Source: Tenrec ecaudatus
Lineage: Eukaryota > Chordata > Mammalia > Afrosoricida > Tenrecidae
DNA: 64,000 nt
Reading direction: 5' to 3'
Assembly (NCBI RefSeq): GCF_050624435.1
Contig: NC_134538.1
Coordinates: forward strand, 114,960,437-115,024,436
In this document: one piece after another, positions 36,905 to 48,835 of the stretch
How positions within the stretch are numbered: position 1 is the stretch's first letter
Layout: each line of letters opens with the position of its first letter
Made by a program: the position numbers and the translations under genes
The notes under the pieces: generated by a model
What the model was told of the DNA's origin: nothing
What the model saw: only the letters and a program-made list of their open reading frames with translations
The model's database searches: none

Positions 36905-37180
36905 CGATCGTGGTTCAATGCCTTTGAGTTGGTTCTGACTCAAAGCAACTCTACAGACATTGTGTGGGACAAAACGTGGCCAAGTCCCACACAATCCCCA
37001 TCACTGCTGTTACGTTGAAGCCCACTGTGGTCGTCACTGCACCAGTCCATCTCCTCGAGGGTCTTCTTCTTTTTAGGCTGCCCTCCTGCCTTACCAAGCA
37101 TGATGCCCTTTGCCAAGAACTGGTCTCTCCTGATAACATGAACCGAGACAAACCCTATTGCTTTCCTGTTTAAACCCCAT
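36905..37180 (-). mobile_element. RTE-type LINE 3' end, antisense
   Basis: The tail ttctgactcaaagcaactct leads into cctcgaggg tcttcttctt and ccaagcatgatgccctttgc, then ggtctctcctgataacatga. The minus-strand frame (SLKRRRPSRRWTGAV) matches the RTE protein C-terminus. It is 5'-truncated. Confidence 0.88.
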
Positions 37181-37689
37181 TTTTCCCACAGGAGAGTAGC
37201 AATCGAGAGTGTCTTGCTTATGAATGTGGATATTACATGATCAAGGATCTAATTCATCATAAAGGCTAGATAACTAGTGACCATAGCAGAAAACACACAC
37301 TTTCCAGAAGGTTCTTTAAACTTTTCACTTTGGGACTGCAGAGAGGACCATGAAGCACCCAGCGAGAGCAAAGAACAGTGCAGGAGAATTACAGCCTCTT
37401 TCAAAGAGAAGCAGCTTCCATCTATCTCCCCCAAGAAAGCAAAACAGCTAAGTGCATTGATGTGGTCAAAGATTCCACAAAATCCAGGACAGGAGAGAAA
37501 TAGGGGAGAAGGTAGAAGCGTCCTCTTAATGAACTTCATCCTCCTTGCTTTGAGAAATCTGAAGTTTCAAAGAGGAGAGATCCCGGGAAAGCAGAGGGAA
37601 GATAAATTGGGTATTTGGGCTCAGCTAAAGAAAGAATGTGTTTCAGGCATTTTTTAAGAGAAATTTATTTGGATAGAAATCTAGATTCT

Positions 37690-38225
37690 CTCATTTTGAT
37701 TTATTTTGCCTAGATGACAAAAACAGTGTGTGTTTCAGCTCCTAGATACATTCTCAAAATAATTGAAAACAGAGACTTCGATACATGTGTCGCGGTGTTC
37801 ACTGAAGCCTTGCTCACAGGAACTAGAATGGAGAAACAACCCAAGTGCTAATCAGAAAGTTAAAAAAAATGTAGTGCATCATTTTCGGTCATAAAGATAA
37901 ATGAATTTCTGGTACATATTATGACATGGATGAAGCTTGAAACCATTACACTGAATAAAGGAAATCAGGCACACAAGGATAATCTTACATGGTCCCACTT
38001 GTGTGAAATACATGCAACTGGCAAACACATAGAAACCAAAGTTTATTAGTGTTTATCAGGAGCAGGTAAGACGAGAACAAGAGTTAGTGACTAAGTGATG
38101 GAATGTTGACAATGAGCAATGGCCATCATTGCACACTGAGGTGAATATAATTAATGTCGCTGAAGTGTACATGTTAAAAATATATGAAATGACAGGTATT
38201 AATATGAATTTCAATATTTAAAAAT
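37690..38225 (+). mobile_element. Old L1 3' end, sense
   Basis: The phrases gaacaacccaagtgctaatc-like, acatggatgaagcttgaaac, aggcacacaaggataatctt and gtttatcaggagcaggtaag are the classical 3' part of an L1. A short (TG)n run at 38228-38243 follows. Confidence 0.85.
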
Positions 38226-38999
38226 GATGTGTGTGTGTGTGTGGCATAATACAAACAGATCCAGACAAATAGCCCTTCTACTGTTCACTACATTGAAAGC
38301 AGGTCACTTGACCCCCTCTTACTTTTAATGTTAAAGTTGCTTGCTGGAAACCCATAATCTTTGTCCCAAGCACTGGCCCACATTCCTCATCTTTGCACTT
38401 CAGCCCATTGGCCTGCAGACTGGATTATTACTCATCTCCCCAAGGATCACACAGTGCAATGAAGAGGAACCCGACAGTGCTACCTTCCCCAGCAACACCC
38501 TGGCCACTTAGTTAGAAAAAGAAAATATAAAATGATACAAGATCCTCTGAACTTTTGATCTTCCATTTCTGACTATTCCAGCTCCCACACACCTTACGTT
38601 TTGGCTAGCTTGTCTAGACTCAAGCCAACAGCCTCTGCCGTGACTCATCTGCTCGCCTCCATGCCTCGTGCCAACATTCCTGAATATTGCTGATACTCGG
38701 GTCCAGTCCAGAGGTCTGCACCATTGCTGTTATCTCCATGGGTGCCAGCCCCAACACCTAAGATCCCCGTCCTTAATACTTCCCAGACATTCTAGTTCTT
38801 GGTTTAGTCCCCATAATTGAAACAGAATAATATGAAGTTTACACCATTTAATTTTCTTGAAAAATTATTAAAATAATTTTCATTTAAATTAATCATCAGG
38901 CAAATGAACATTTGTGTTCAAGACAATCTTCTGTCTAAAGTATAAGCATCACATGCACTCATCCTCATTCATCTCCTGGACTAGACTTTTCAAAGAGGT

Positions 39000-39235
39000 T
39001 GAAAACCAATCCTGGGGGAACAGTCATCAAGTTATCGTCTGCTGCCTGCAAGGTCAGTGATTTGGACCCAACAGCTGCTGTGGAGGGAACAGATGTGGCA
39101 GTCAGCAGCTCCTGACTGCAGCCTGAGATACTCTCTGGGGCATCCTGCTTTGTCTGATCATGCATTGTGTATTGGCATTGACTAATAGCAGTACTATGGG
39201 ATAGAAAGTGGCAAGCATCTTAAAACAACAATAGA
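39000..39235 (+). repeat. Afrotherian SINE, sense
   Basis: The B-box-like caaggtcagtgatttggacc, the body gatgtggcagtcagcagctc and the tail tgtattggcattgactaata are in sense order. It directly precedes an LTR. Confidence 0.7.
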
Positions 39236-39237
39236 TT

Positions 39238-39803
39238 TATGTGTTTGAGATAGTTAGTTTATTATGCCAGCCTGGCCAAAAAAGATAAGTGGGATTAATC
39301 GAAGGGCAGAGAGATAAATGGCTTGGTGAGCCTCGCCTTTCTTGTCTCTCACTCTTTGAGCATCAGACCAGTGTGCGGCTGCCTTGCTTGTTCTGTACCT
39401 CAATGTGCAAGCTACACTACCTGTGGGACACCTAACCCGTGGACTGTGTCGCTGTAATTTGAGGTTCCTTCAAGACCTGTTTCACCACACCATTGGAATT
39501 TACATCTCTTGAGCTGGAGACTGACTCTTGGTGACCTGTTGGTGCCCTGCCTTGCTGTTTACTGCCTGTGCTGGGATAGCCTGAATCTCTCTACAGAGGA
39601 CTACCTGGCAGCCCTCAAGACTTGAAGGACTGCCAGTGTCTCACTACTCTCTCACGGGAGTGAGTTGCACTGAGCCATTTGTACTGCTTTATAATTTAAC
39701 TGTTCATTTCTTGTGTCCTTCCTATATCTATCTATCTGTATATATATACATATAAAGTTATTAGCAATCTGTTTTGTCTCCCTAGAGATCCCTGCCTAAC
39801 ACA
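39238..39803 (+). mobile_element. Solo LTR, sense
   Basis: It begins tgtgtttgagatagttag with gccagcctggcc and ends gtctccctagagatccctgc then ctaacaca. These are the end motifs of the LTR group at 4.0-5.3 kb. There is a TATA-like microsatellite (tatctatctatctgtatata) near the 3' end. It contains no genes. Confidence 0.65.
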
Positions 39804-39979
39804 ATGTTATAGCAAGTCACAGATGATATGTGAGTGTTAAATAGATATAACTCCGAAGTCATTCAGGAACAGTGCTTTTCTCTCAGGTGGAGCCAGCGGT
39901 GTTCACGGCATCGTCTCATAGGGCAGCGAGGGAGCCAGGAAGAGAAGGCATTTCGGCTAGAGTTCATGCCTCATTGCAC

Positions 39980-40125
39980 CACAGCAAACCAAACCCAGTG
40001 CCAATGAGCTGATGCCAACGCATCGTAACGTACAGTTTCCAAGGCTGTGACTCTTTCTGGGTACAGAGGGCCTCCACCCTCAGTCCTGGAGCAGCTGCTG
40101 GGTCTGATGGTCTCCCTTGTATTTC
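39980..40125 (-). repeat. Afrotherian SINE, antisense
   Basis: The tail aaacccagtgccaatgagct, then tttccaaggctgtgactctt and ctggagcagctgctgggtct, are the reversed SINE body. The tRNA part is missing. Confidence 0.8.
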
Positions 40126-41149
40126 CCAGTCCCCTGTTTACCCGACAGCACCACCGAGGCTCCCTCCACTCCTTCTACAATGTTCTTAGTACTAAAGAGC
40201 AACTTCTTTGTGATGTATGAAATTAACATTAAAATGCTTCGTGATAATGAAACTATTTATCCAAATTCACTCATTACATGTTTTTGTCAAAATATTTTGG
40301 GGGGAACAAATATATATCAGCCTGGTAACTTTTTACGTCTCAATTAGCCCATTTAGTAGCTTATATAGCATTATGCCTATGAATCTTTTCTTTATAATTA
40401 TTTTAATTTCTTGTAGAAAGATCCTAGACATTTGTTTGACTCAGTAGTGTCGCTAACACCTACTCTTATGTACGATTTGTTTTTAGCTACACATTCTCCT
40501 TGAAAAAAAACTTCAGAAAAAATTCGTCTGGTGCGTGGGTTTGGTTGGGAAATGTGACCAGCTGGCCACCTTTTCAGCGAAAGACCTCTCAGGATATGAG
40601 CACCTTGGGGAGTAGGGCAGGAGCAAGTTCAAAGGCTATTTTCACATCATAAAATGTCTCAGTTGGAATTTCTGGGCAGCTTTTGTTTTTGATATTTTAT
40701 TTTTAAATTCATTTTTGAAAGACATCTTAACATGTCATTATCTGGAAGAACGTAAAATTCCACGAGTCCAGACTTGTAAAAAACTTAACAGAAACACCTG
40801 ATCGCAGTCAAACGGCACCTGCTGTCTTCCCTGGGGGCCGGGGGCTGGTTCCTCTGCACGTAGCCCGTGCTCCTTACAAACCCCACTGGCTGTGCAGCCT
40901 GGGAGGAACTGGGAAACCTCTGGCTTGCTTGATGTTTGCTTTCTACAGCCACCATCTTGAGAATGTCTGGATATATTTAAATTACTAGACAAAACAATAT
41001 TCCTGAGATAAGGAGTGAATACAGCAGAAAGAGTCATTATCTCTTCTTTTACATCCACTTGTGTTCCTCTGTAAGAAACGATTTATACTACTGATAAGCT
41101 CTCTATCTAGACCTCTGAATCACTTATCATGCAATCAGTAAGTATTGTT
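40126..41149. other. Intergenic, nothing recognised
   Basis: Short open frames only (longest 106 codons, 40738-41058, minus), with no recognisable family. Confidence 0.5.
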
Positions 41150-41340
41150 TAAATTCATTCAATAAATATGTGGCTCACTTTGATGTGCAGTAAATGTCCT
41201 GAGGAGCTATTGTATGCAGACATCTGTTCAGATACTGAGGCTAGTGTGATGACACAAACAAACAAAAAGGACAAAGTCCCAACCTCAAGGCTCTTACGTT
41301 TTCAGGTGTGAAACAAACAATAAAGATGAAACAAGTATAT
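41150..41340 (+). repeat. Ancient mammalian interspersed repeat
   Basis: The phrase order is caataaatatgtggc, tactgaggctagtgtgatga, caaagtcccaacctcaaggc and acaaacaataaagatgaaac. It is that of a widespread old repeat (size-class and phrases from memory; family name not certain). Confidence 0.5.
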
Positions 41341-41514
41341 GTTCTACTCTAGCTGTCTCTGGCCACAGCGTCCTGTACACGTTAATGACAATGAACAAGG
41401 AGCTGTAGCTTTGCCTTGTCATTGACTAGCAAGTCACTTGCCCACATTCCTAAGTGGGAATAACAATTGTTATTTTAGGGATTTCTGTAAAAAAAACTAT
41501 ATCAGATGTGCAAA

Positions 41515-41735
41515 TCATTGTGCCCAAAACAAAGCCCATTGTCTTTGAGTCTGACTCATAGAAATTATATGAAGCAGTGTAACTGCACTAAGGGGGTTCC
41601 CAAAATTGTAGGTCTTTATGCAAGGAGCTACTTTTCTGCACTGCCGAGCACCTCATAGGCGGGAATGGCTCATCTTCTGGTTAACAGCTCGGTGCTTAAA
41701 CGCTGCAGCAGGAGGCCTCCTGCCCCACTGTGCCC
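41515..41735 (-). repeat. Afrotherian SINE, antisense
   Basis: It runs from the tail acaaagcccattgtctttga and gtctgactcatagaaattat, through the body, to ggttaacagctcggtgctta, the reversed tRNA start. The element is full length but diverged. Confidence 0.8.
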
Positions 41736-42294
41736 AGACCTCAGTACATTATGCATTATATTAGTTCCTTGAACATTAAATTGTGGACAATGCATTGTCG
41801 GTTCTTCAGTGAATTCAAGTTAAAGCGTTAGTGGTGTTTTGGTTGCTAGGTTGACCCAGCTCAGTGGGGTTGGCTGGTAAAGGAATTGTTCACTTTCCTC
41901 ACCTGCAATGATGGTGCCTGGTAACTCACACTGCAAGAAAACCTATAATGAAATAAGAGAGATATATTTTTTATTTGCTTCTGCTACCCTCTGTGGGAGT
42001 GATGTTCCCACAAGCGATAGTGATAACTCTGTAAAATAGAAAGTTAATCCGTATTTGTCTGAAGGTTGAAACTGTTAAGTAGGAAGTCCCACAGTTGTGG
42101 ATGAATTACTCTTTATCGTGTGTTTTTAATATATAATTAAGGTGATAAAATATTCATAATAGCAGATGTACCAAGTGTGATGGCCAACACACTTGGCCAA
42201 CACACAACAGCCCATTTTAGCTCAGTAACACCAACAATGTCTATCTTTCCGTGTTCTGGTATATGATAATAGCATGTGATATTGAATTATACTT

Positions 42295-43620
42295 TCATAC
42301 ACAATTATACAATCATATGGTGTACTATGCCAGGACGGACAAACTGAAAACAAAATGTGTCAAAGTCATGACAAAATGAGCACAATGCTGTTGGTAATGG
42401 ATGACATTCATGTGCCTAGCTAATATGTCTATTGTTCCAACTGGCTTTATAAGGAAGACCTAGCAGCCCGACATATTTTGACTTAACACAGTGTAATCTA
42501 GTCCACGATGGGCTCTCTGGTGAGCAGTCATTTGTAGGAAGATTAGGCAGGGGTACAACCGCCGTCCTCAAAGCATAGCCATGATTCAATCGACTGAAAG
42601 GAAATTTCCTTGGGGATGTGTCCTCCTTTGAAGAGACGAGTCTGCTGTGAGAAGAGTGGCTTGCTTTCTGCTCCAGGTGGATCCTACATATGGCTGATTG
42701 ATTTCTGGTTCATTGAACTTGAGCCAATAGCCTGCCATATTGTCTACTGATCAGGGGAGTTGTTGGTGACCCCTTATCTGATTGGCCCACCTTGAATTTT
42801 TTGCCACCACTGCCACACGCTTGCTTTTCTGAGCTTGAATTGATTCACATGTGCAGCTAGTCACCTGTCAACTTCATGCTAATGTTTTGTCCAGATCTAC
42901 AGCCCCAAGAATTGATAGAATACCGATTGAGACAATCAACCAATGGATACAGTGCTCGAAGCACTCATTTATCGACCCCATGACATTTGGAAGACAGTTA
43001 AATGGCTAACCACCAGGAAGAGATTAGCAGTTGTGCTCATTCCAAAGAAAGCTGATGCAACAGAATGCAGAGCTTACTGCACAATCTCATTCATAACACA
43101 CAAAAGTAAAAGTTTTCTGAAAGTAAGTCAAGTACGTTGGCAGCAATACATCGACAAGAGACTGACAAGTTCATGCTAGATCCAGAAAATGATATGGAAT
43201 ATGGGGGACGTCAGATGGATCAAAAGGTACCAGAAAGCTGTATGCTTTATTTCCTTGACTATGAAAAGGCATTCTGATGTGTGTGTTATAACAAATTATA
43301 GATAACATTGCAAAGAATGGAAATTTGAAAACACTACAGTGGAACCTTCACAGAGACGGTTCAATGGCACAAAGAGAAACTGTATGGCTTAGAGTCAGGC
43401 ACGGCTGCGCCAGGGTCCCTATGACTGTGCTTATGCTGTGTGACTGCTGAGCCACTCGTAATCCGAGAGGCTGGCTGCGTGGGAAACAGTGCAGGATCAC
43501 GAGGGGGATCCTGTACCAACCTTCCTGTGGACATGACCAGGATAACCTGAGCAGCTCGTCTGTGGCAAAAATGTGCATCTACTTTGAGCTGAGTATCCAG
43601 ACAGAAAGCCTTTATAATTG
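42295..43620 (+). mobile_element. RTE-type LINE, internally deleted, sense
   Basis: An endonuclease-region piece (atcatatggtgtactatgcc, about 42310) is followed after unclear sequence by the start of the reverse transcriptase region from about 42890. There, IWKTVKW, VVLIPKKADATECRAYCTIS, ITHKSKSFLKVSQVRWQQYI and, after a frame break, YEKAF give the RTE/BovB pattern. The copy decays after about 43600 and ends before the C-terminal region. It is non-functional. Confidence 0.85.
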
Positions 43621-44294
43621 ATACGTTATATCATAAAAATCCTCCGATAACTGACCGTTAAAGTCCTTCTGTTTAAATTGATTCCTGTTGTCCAACCAAA
43701 GAAGTGTTTAACTTGCATTTTTTCCCATGAGCATAGAATCAATTGGAAACTACTTAATGGGAAAATGGCCTCACTCAGCATGAATCACAGCACATGTCCT
43801 TAAAAACATACCCCGCCACCCAAAACATGGCACCTTGTAAATCTGTGATCGTTTCCATCAGTGTCAGTTGGTAGAAATTAACTAATGCTATTTGAGGTTG
43901 TAATTACATGAATGGAGTTGAAGTGTTTGACATATGTAGACTCCATACAGGAATTTAGTTCATTTACTAAATTTACCGTGTTTTATTAAAAGGAAGGTAG
44001 GAGCCATAAATCACAAAGTTATTGCACTTCATTTTTGGAAAAGCAAATAAACACATGAGTAGCGTACTTGAAAATACCGAATAATTAACCTCCATCCAAA
44101 GAACATTCCTTTAGCTTCTAAGGCCTCACTTGTTTGAAACAATACCATGAGAAAGGATGCTTTTTAAAACATTTTCTGGTGGGTGAATGAAAATAAACCT
44201 TAGGTGAAAAAAGTAATATACAATTCAGTGACTAGGTGGAATGAACTAAGGTGGAGAAACTCAGATGCAATGCAGTAGGTTATTGACTGGATTT

Positions 44295-45170
44295 GTTAGA
44301 CCCAAACTCCCTGCTTCCCTGGATAAGAATGTGGGGGAAGATGCACATTGGGTTATGTGATTCAGTTGTGAGGTGTTGTTAACAGTTCATTGTGAGTGTC
44401 ATCCTGCTTGGTGTGAAAGAGCCATCTCAGAAGCAGGAGGGGAAATCTCACTACCAGCAAGCCAGCAATGGAGCACGCTATTTGAATGCCAAGATACCTG
44501 AAAAAATTGCACCAACTTGATCCAGGGGACATCTTTGATACTGGAGTGGCAGAGAAGTGGCAAGATGAAGATTAGGCACTAGACTATGAGACAGATTGGT
44601 GCTCTTCCCAGTCCACAGAGCATATTGAGTGTTTGGGGCAGGAGGCTGGCTTGTGGAGAGGCATGCCTCTGGGTGCTTATTACAGGGAGCAGGGCTTGTT
44701 CAACTGTTGTTGAGCGCCATCCGGTTGAAGCTTAGAGCAGGATGGCATGCCCTTTGGGCATGTATTGGTAGCCCTAGAAGAACTTTAGAACATGCCCCAA
44801 GCAGGGCACAGACCAAGCCAAGAGGCAAAGAGCCAGACATGGGGCTGCCTGTGGACATGGAAGAGAAGAAATTGTCCTCACTAAACTAATGTATCCTGAG
44901 AATTTGTCACCTGAATTGCATCCTGTCAGCTTCCCTAATATACTCCATAATTGTGAGCATCATCTGTGACTTCCGGGTGGTGATGGCAAAGAATTATTGC
45001 CACCACAGAAGTCGAGTGCCCTGGGAAGGGCAGGGGGTGTCAGAATAGAGGTGAGAAGAATGGAGGGTAGAGGTATGCCTGACTTCTCTCTTGGGTACTC
45101 AGTCTTGGGGGTCAGAGGAAGTCAGATGTGGCCCCTGTGCCATTTTCTCAGCAAGCGATCTACTTATTCA
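44295..45170 (+). mobile_element. LTR of a second family
   Basis: The segment parallels 49585-50410: gaaagagccatctcagaagc, then gcaagccagcaatgga, and a 3' part atactccataattgtgagca followed by gacttccgggtggtg. The corresponding phrases in the other copy are gtgagccatctccaaagcag and aataaagtcccatgattgtg. Two dispersed copies with a poly(A)-signal-like middle suggest an LTR. No genes adjoin, and the limits are approximate. Confidence 0.5.
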
Positions 45171-45799
45171 GCAACATTTTCTTAACAAGCTCTCCTTTCT
45201 GTCACTGTCTCTTAATGACCAGCACTCAATGGAGTGAAATATTCTACTTTCTTATTCAGATTGATTCCTCAAATTATTTTTGAATTAAGAAAATTGATAT
45301 TGTATAAATTCTCCAAATGACTGTGGTTTCACTTGAGAAGGACATTTATAAAATACCCCTAATCCCTCTACTTTTGAAATGAGGAGCCATTAATCTTAGT
45401 TATATGTAATTTCAGCACCTACTAATTTTTATATGAAGACTAGCTTTAAATAGTAAAATATAACTTTTTAAAAAAGGTTCTCATTTGAGATGTAACAAAA
45501 ATTATGGTTTTAAAATAAAGAATTTTGTCTTAAAATTTTTAAGTGTGTTACATGTAAAAGGTTGAGGTTCTAACTCATTGCTAACTTACTTGGTTTTAAA
45601 AGTTAGCCTATTAAACTTATGAGGTTATCCACAGAATAAAGATATTCACTATCTGAAATACTTAGTCCAAATTTGGACCCTAAGAATAAACTAGCTGCAT
45701 AAACATTTCAATTCACAGTATCTAAGAAACTGTGGCAATGCAATGTTTAAGTGCTCAGTTGCTCGTCCGAGCCTGGCTGGATGCTGAATTGTTTAATGT

Positions 45800-45985
45800 G
45801 GTTGCCTATTGGGCATGTGCTGGGCTGCTCGCTGGAAGGTCGGCAGCTTGAAACCACTAGCAGCTCAAAGGGAGAAAGACGGGGCTTTCTACTCCCTGAA
45901 AGCATTACCGTCTCAGACACTCACAGGGGTGAACCGCCCTGTCCTATGGGGTCACTGTGATTTGACATAGACCACACCTGGGAGT
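45800..45985 (+). repeat. Afrotherian SINE, sense
   Basis: The start gtgctgggctgctcgctgga, the B box aggtcggcagcttgaaacca, the body gggagaaagacggggctttc and the tail tatggggtcactgtgatttg are all in order. It is one of the better preserved copies. Confidence 0.88.
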
Positions 45986-46796
45986 TCCAGCCATGTCTTT
46001 GTAATTCTCATTAAATGATTGCTTGGAACGATGCACATGAAGTACTTGTAGTCCACGAAGACTTTTGGGTAACTTGCTAACAGTGTAAATATAGTGAATG
46101 GCACCAGGTTGGGGGTGCAGGCATGCAAATACCTTGCATGGGATTCTAATGAAGACCTGTTAGCATCCCAAATGTCTTCGATGAAAATAAACTCCAGAGA
46201 AGCTGTGGGAATCTTATTACCATCAAGAAAGCTGTGGCGTGCGGGATGTTCTGTGAACCCAGGGTCCCTGGGCTGGCCTGAAGAATTAAAACATCAAATT
46301 CGGTAAGTGACAGCACAAAGTTATGGCGAAGACACAGCAGAGGGAGTCGAACCAGGAGGCTGGCAGGAGACAGGGCAGTGGGCTGCCCAACCCATAGGAA
46401 AAACCTCAACAATGTTTGCCCAGAGGCTTCCAGACAGAGTGGGATGATTCTGGGCCCTTCTTAGCTGGGCTCAATAGTTGTATGACACTCGTCCAAGCTG
46501 GGAAGAGGTGCTGGGAGTTAACCCGAGAGAGAGAGATGCCGCACACAGGACAAAGGAGACGCTGTGCGAAATCATGGGTGTCCTGGGACATTTCAGATCT
46601 CGTTGCTTGCCTAATCAGTTCTGTAATCATGAGGATGGTCTCGATGTTCAGTATACCCATTACAAGGAATTATCAAATCCAGTAAAGAAATAGAGTGTAT
46701 TCAGTGATATGATTTTTTGTTCTTTGATGCCTGGTAACTGATCCCTTTGGGACCACTCGATCACACAGGCTGGTGTGTTCTTCCATGTGGACTTTG

Positions 46797-47712
46797 TTGC
46801 TTCTGAGCTAGATGGCCGCTTGTTTATCTTCAAGCCTTTAAGACCCCAGTCACTATCTCTTTTGATAGCCGGGCACCATCAGCTTTCTTCACCACATTTA
46901 CTTGTTCACCCACTTTGGCTCCAGCCGTTGTGTCGGGAGAGTGAGCATCATAGAGTTCCAATTTAATAAAAGAAGGTATTCATGCATTGAGGGAGTGTTT
47001 GAGTAGAGGCCCAAGGTCCTTCCGCCACCTTAATACTTGACCTATAAATATAGACACATAGATCTATTTCCCCATCCTCCTATATATATTTGCATGTACA
47101 TGTCTTTGTCTAGACCTCCATGAATGCCCTTTGACTCCTAGCTCTTTCCTCCATCTCCCTTGACTTTCCTCCTGCCCTACTACCATGCTTCATCGCCACC
47201 TGGGCTACAGTATACCTCTTCTCTAAGCAACCTTACCCTTGATCATTTCCCACCAGGCCTGCCACTCCCCCTTCTCTACCATTTGGGGTCCCATGTTTTT
47301 CCCTTGTCCCTGGGTTTGTTAACACCACTTCCTTACCCCCCCTACCCCCCCACCCCAAGTCCCCCCAGAACTGTCGGTCCCGTTGTTTTTCTTCCAGATA
47401 GTTCATCCAGCCTGTCCTATTCAGACAGACCTGTGGAGTCACTAACATGCACGAAAACTAGACAGAGGAAAACAAAGCAACAGTATACAACCAGACAACA
47501 AAACAACAAAAACAAACCACTGACAAAGAAGAGAACAAAACAGTTCACAAGAGAAAAGCTTGTGCACACCTCCATGATAGGATCGCTGAAGACAAATGGG
47601 TGCATAAGCAAATGTGGTGAAGAAAGCTGATGGTGCCCGGCTATCAAAAGAGATAGTGTCTGGGGTCTTAAAGGCTTGAAGGTGAACAAGCGGCCATCTA
47701 GCTCAGAAGCAA
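46797..47712. repeat. Long inverted repeat (arms 46797-46899 / 47610-47712)
   Basis: The left arm is the reverse complement of the right arm with 3 mismatches in 103 nt; the 710 nt between them form the loop. Beyond the core the pairing continues at clearly lower similarity, on the outer side to 46702/about 47812 and on the inner side to about 46950/47563. The transcript could fold into a very stable hairpin. Confidence 0.92.
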
Positions 47713-47814
47713 ATAAGCCCACATGGAAAAAGCACACCGGCCAGTGCGATCACGAGGTGCCCAAGGGACCAGGTATAAGGCATCATGCAAAAAAAAAAAA
47801 AGATATAAGTGTGA

Positions 47815-47875
47815 GTATGTATGTGTATATGTATATATGTACGTGTATATATGTGTATATATATATATATATATC
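47815..47875 (+). repeat. (TA/TG)n microsatellite
   Basis: Alternating tatgtgtatatgtatatatg and a run of ta dinucleotides lie inside the L1 3' end, downstream of an A12 run. Confidence 0.95.
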
Positions 47876-48659
47876 ATATTAAATGAAGGGGGAAGTGCAG
47901 AGTGGAGACCCAAGGCCCAAGTGTCGACCAATGGAGATCCCCTCATAGAGGGGTTTAGGAGAGGAGATGGGTTAATTAGGGTGTGAGGTAGTATCGATGA
48001 AGAACACAGCTTTCCCCCAGATCCTGGATGCTTCCTCTCCCCAACTACCATGATCCGAATTCTACCTTGCAGGGCTGGATAGGACAGAGGCTGTACACTG
48101 GTGCATATGAGGGTTGGAGGTACAGGGAATCCAGGGTGGATGATACCTTCAGGACCAAGGGTGTGAGGGACGATGCTGGGAGAGTGGAGGGTGAGTGGGT
48201 TGGAAAGGGGGAACTGATTACAAGGATCCACAAGTGACCTCTTCCCTGGGAGAGGGACAGCAGAGAAGGGGGAGAAGGGAGACTCCAGATAGGGCAAGAT
48301 ATGACAAAATAACGATGTATAAATTACCAAGGGCATATGAGGGAGGGGGGGATGGGGAGGGAGGGGGGAAAAAAAGAGGACCTGATGCAAGGGGCTTAAG
48401 TGGAGAGCAAATGCCTTGAGAATGATTGGGGCAGGAAATGTATGGATGTGCTTTATACAATTGATGTATGTATATGTATGGATTGTGGTAAGAGTTGTAT
48501 GAGTCCCTAATAAAATGTAAAAGAAGAAAAAAAAAAGAAATAGAGTGTATTGTGGAAGAACCAGTTGGTGTGAGAATGTAGTCAAATGTTTGGTGAGAGA
48601 AGGTGTGCCTGGCCTGGTCTCACAGAAATCATCCTGGGTGGCAGATGCTGATGAAGAGT

Positions 48660-48835
48660 CCCCTTCCTTCTGTGAAGCTGGAAGTGGGACAACTGTGCCC
48701 TGTTGTTTAAAACCCCACCCCACACTGGCGAAAGATGTGCTTTTGTAAAACACAGCCAGGAGCACCCCATGAGTCAGTTCTGCTCTGTCACATGGAGTAT
48801 TGCTGCGTGGGCACCCGCCAACAACAAAACAGCCT
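48660..48835 (+). repeat. Afrotherian SINE, sense, eroded
   Basis: The diverged body (cttctgtgaagctggaagtg, then aaagatgtgcttttgtaaaa) and the tail (catgagtcagttctgctctg, tcacatggagtattgctgcg) are in sense order. The tRNA part is hard to recognise. Confidence 0.55.

Larger units (their letters stand above)
46702..48533 (+). mobile_element. Lineage-specific L1 3' end with internal inverted repeat
   Basis: This 1.83-kb retrotransposed segment is flanked by an exact 18-bp target-site duplication, aaagaaatagagtgtatt (46684-46701 and 48534-48551). It ends with AATAAA (48509-48514) and an A-rich tail, so it was copied from RNA. Its last 500 nt match the antisense copies at 31.5-34.1 kb. It holds two near-identical inverted 103-nt blocks (46797-46899 and 47610-47712), a C-rich stretch (47335-47365), a TA/TG microsatellite (47815-47875) and a G-rich stretch before the end. 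No ORF2-like coding sequence is seen, so I read it as the 3'UTR part of an L1, or a non-autonomous derivative using L1 machinery. The long antisense open frame across 47698-48765 is a by-product. Confidence 0.85.

Noticed and set aside
37249-37657. 126-codon and 96-codon overlapping frames on both strands
   Set aside because: No recognisable family, and no splice or repeat context. Likely chance in a moderately A+G-rich stretch.
47160-47630. 156-codon open frame on the plus strand
   Set aside because: It lies wholly within the L1 3' region, is pyrimidine-driven (P/S/L-rich), and has no recognisable family.
47698-48765. 355-codon open frame on the minus strand, the longest in the window
   Set aside because: It runs antisense through the 3' end of the retrotransposed element, its microsatellite and past its target-site duplication into unrelated flank. 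Its low-complexity P/S/H-rich content follows from a stop-poor strand.
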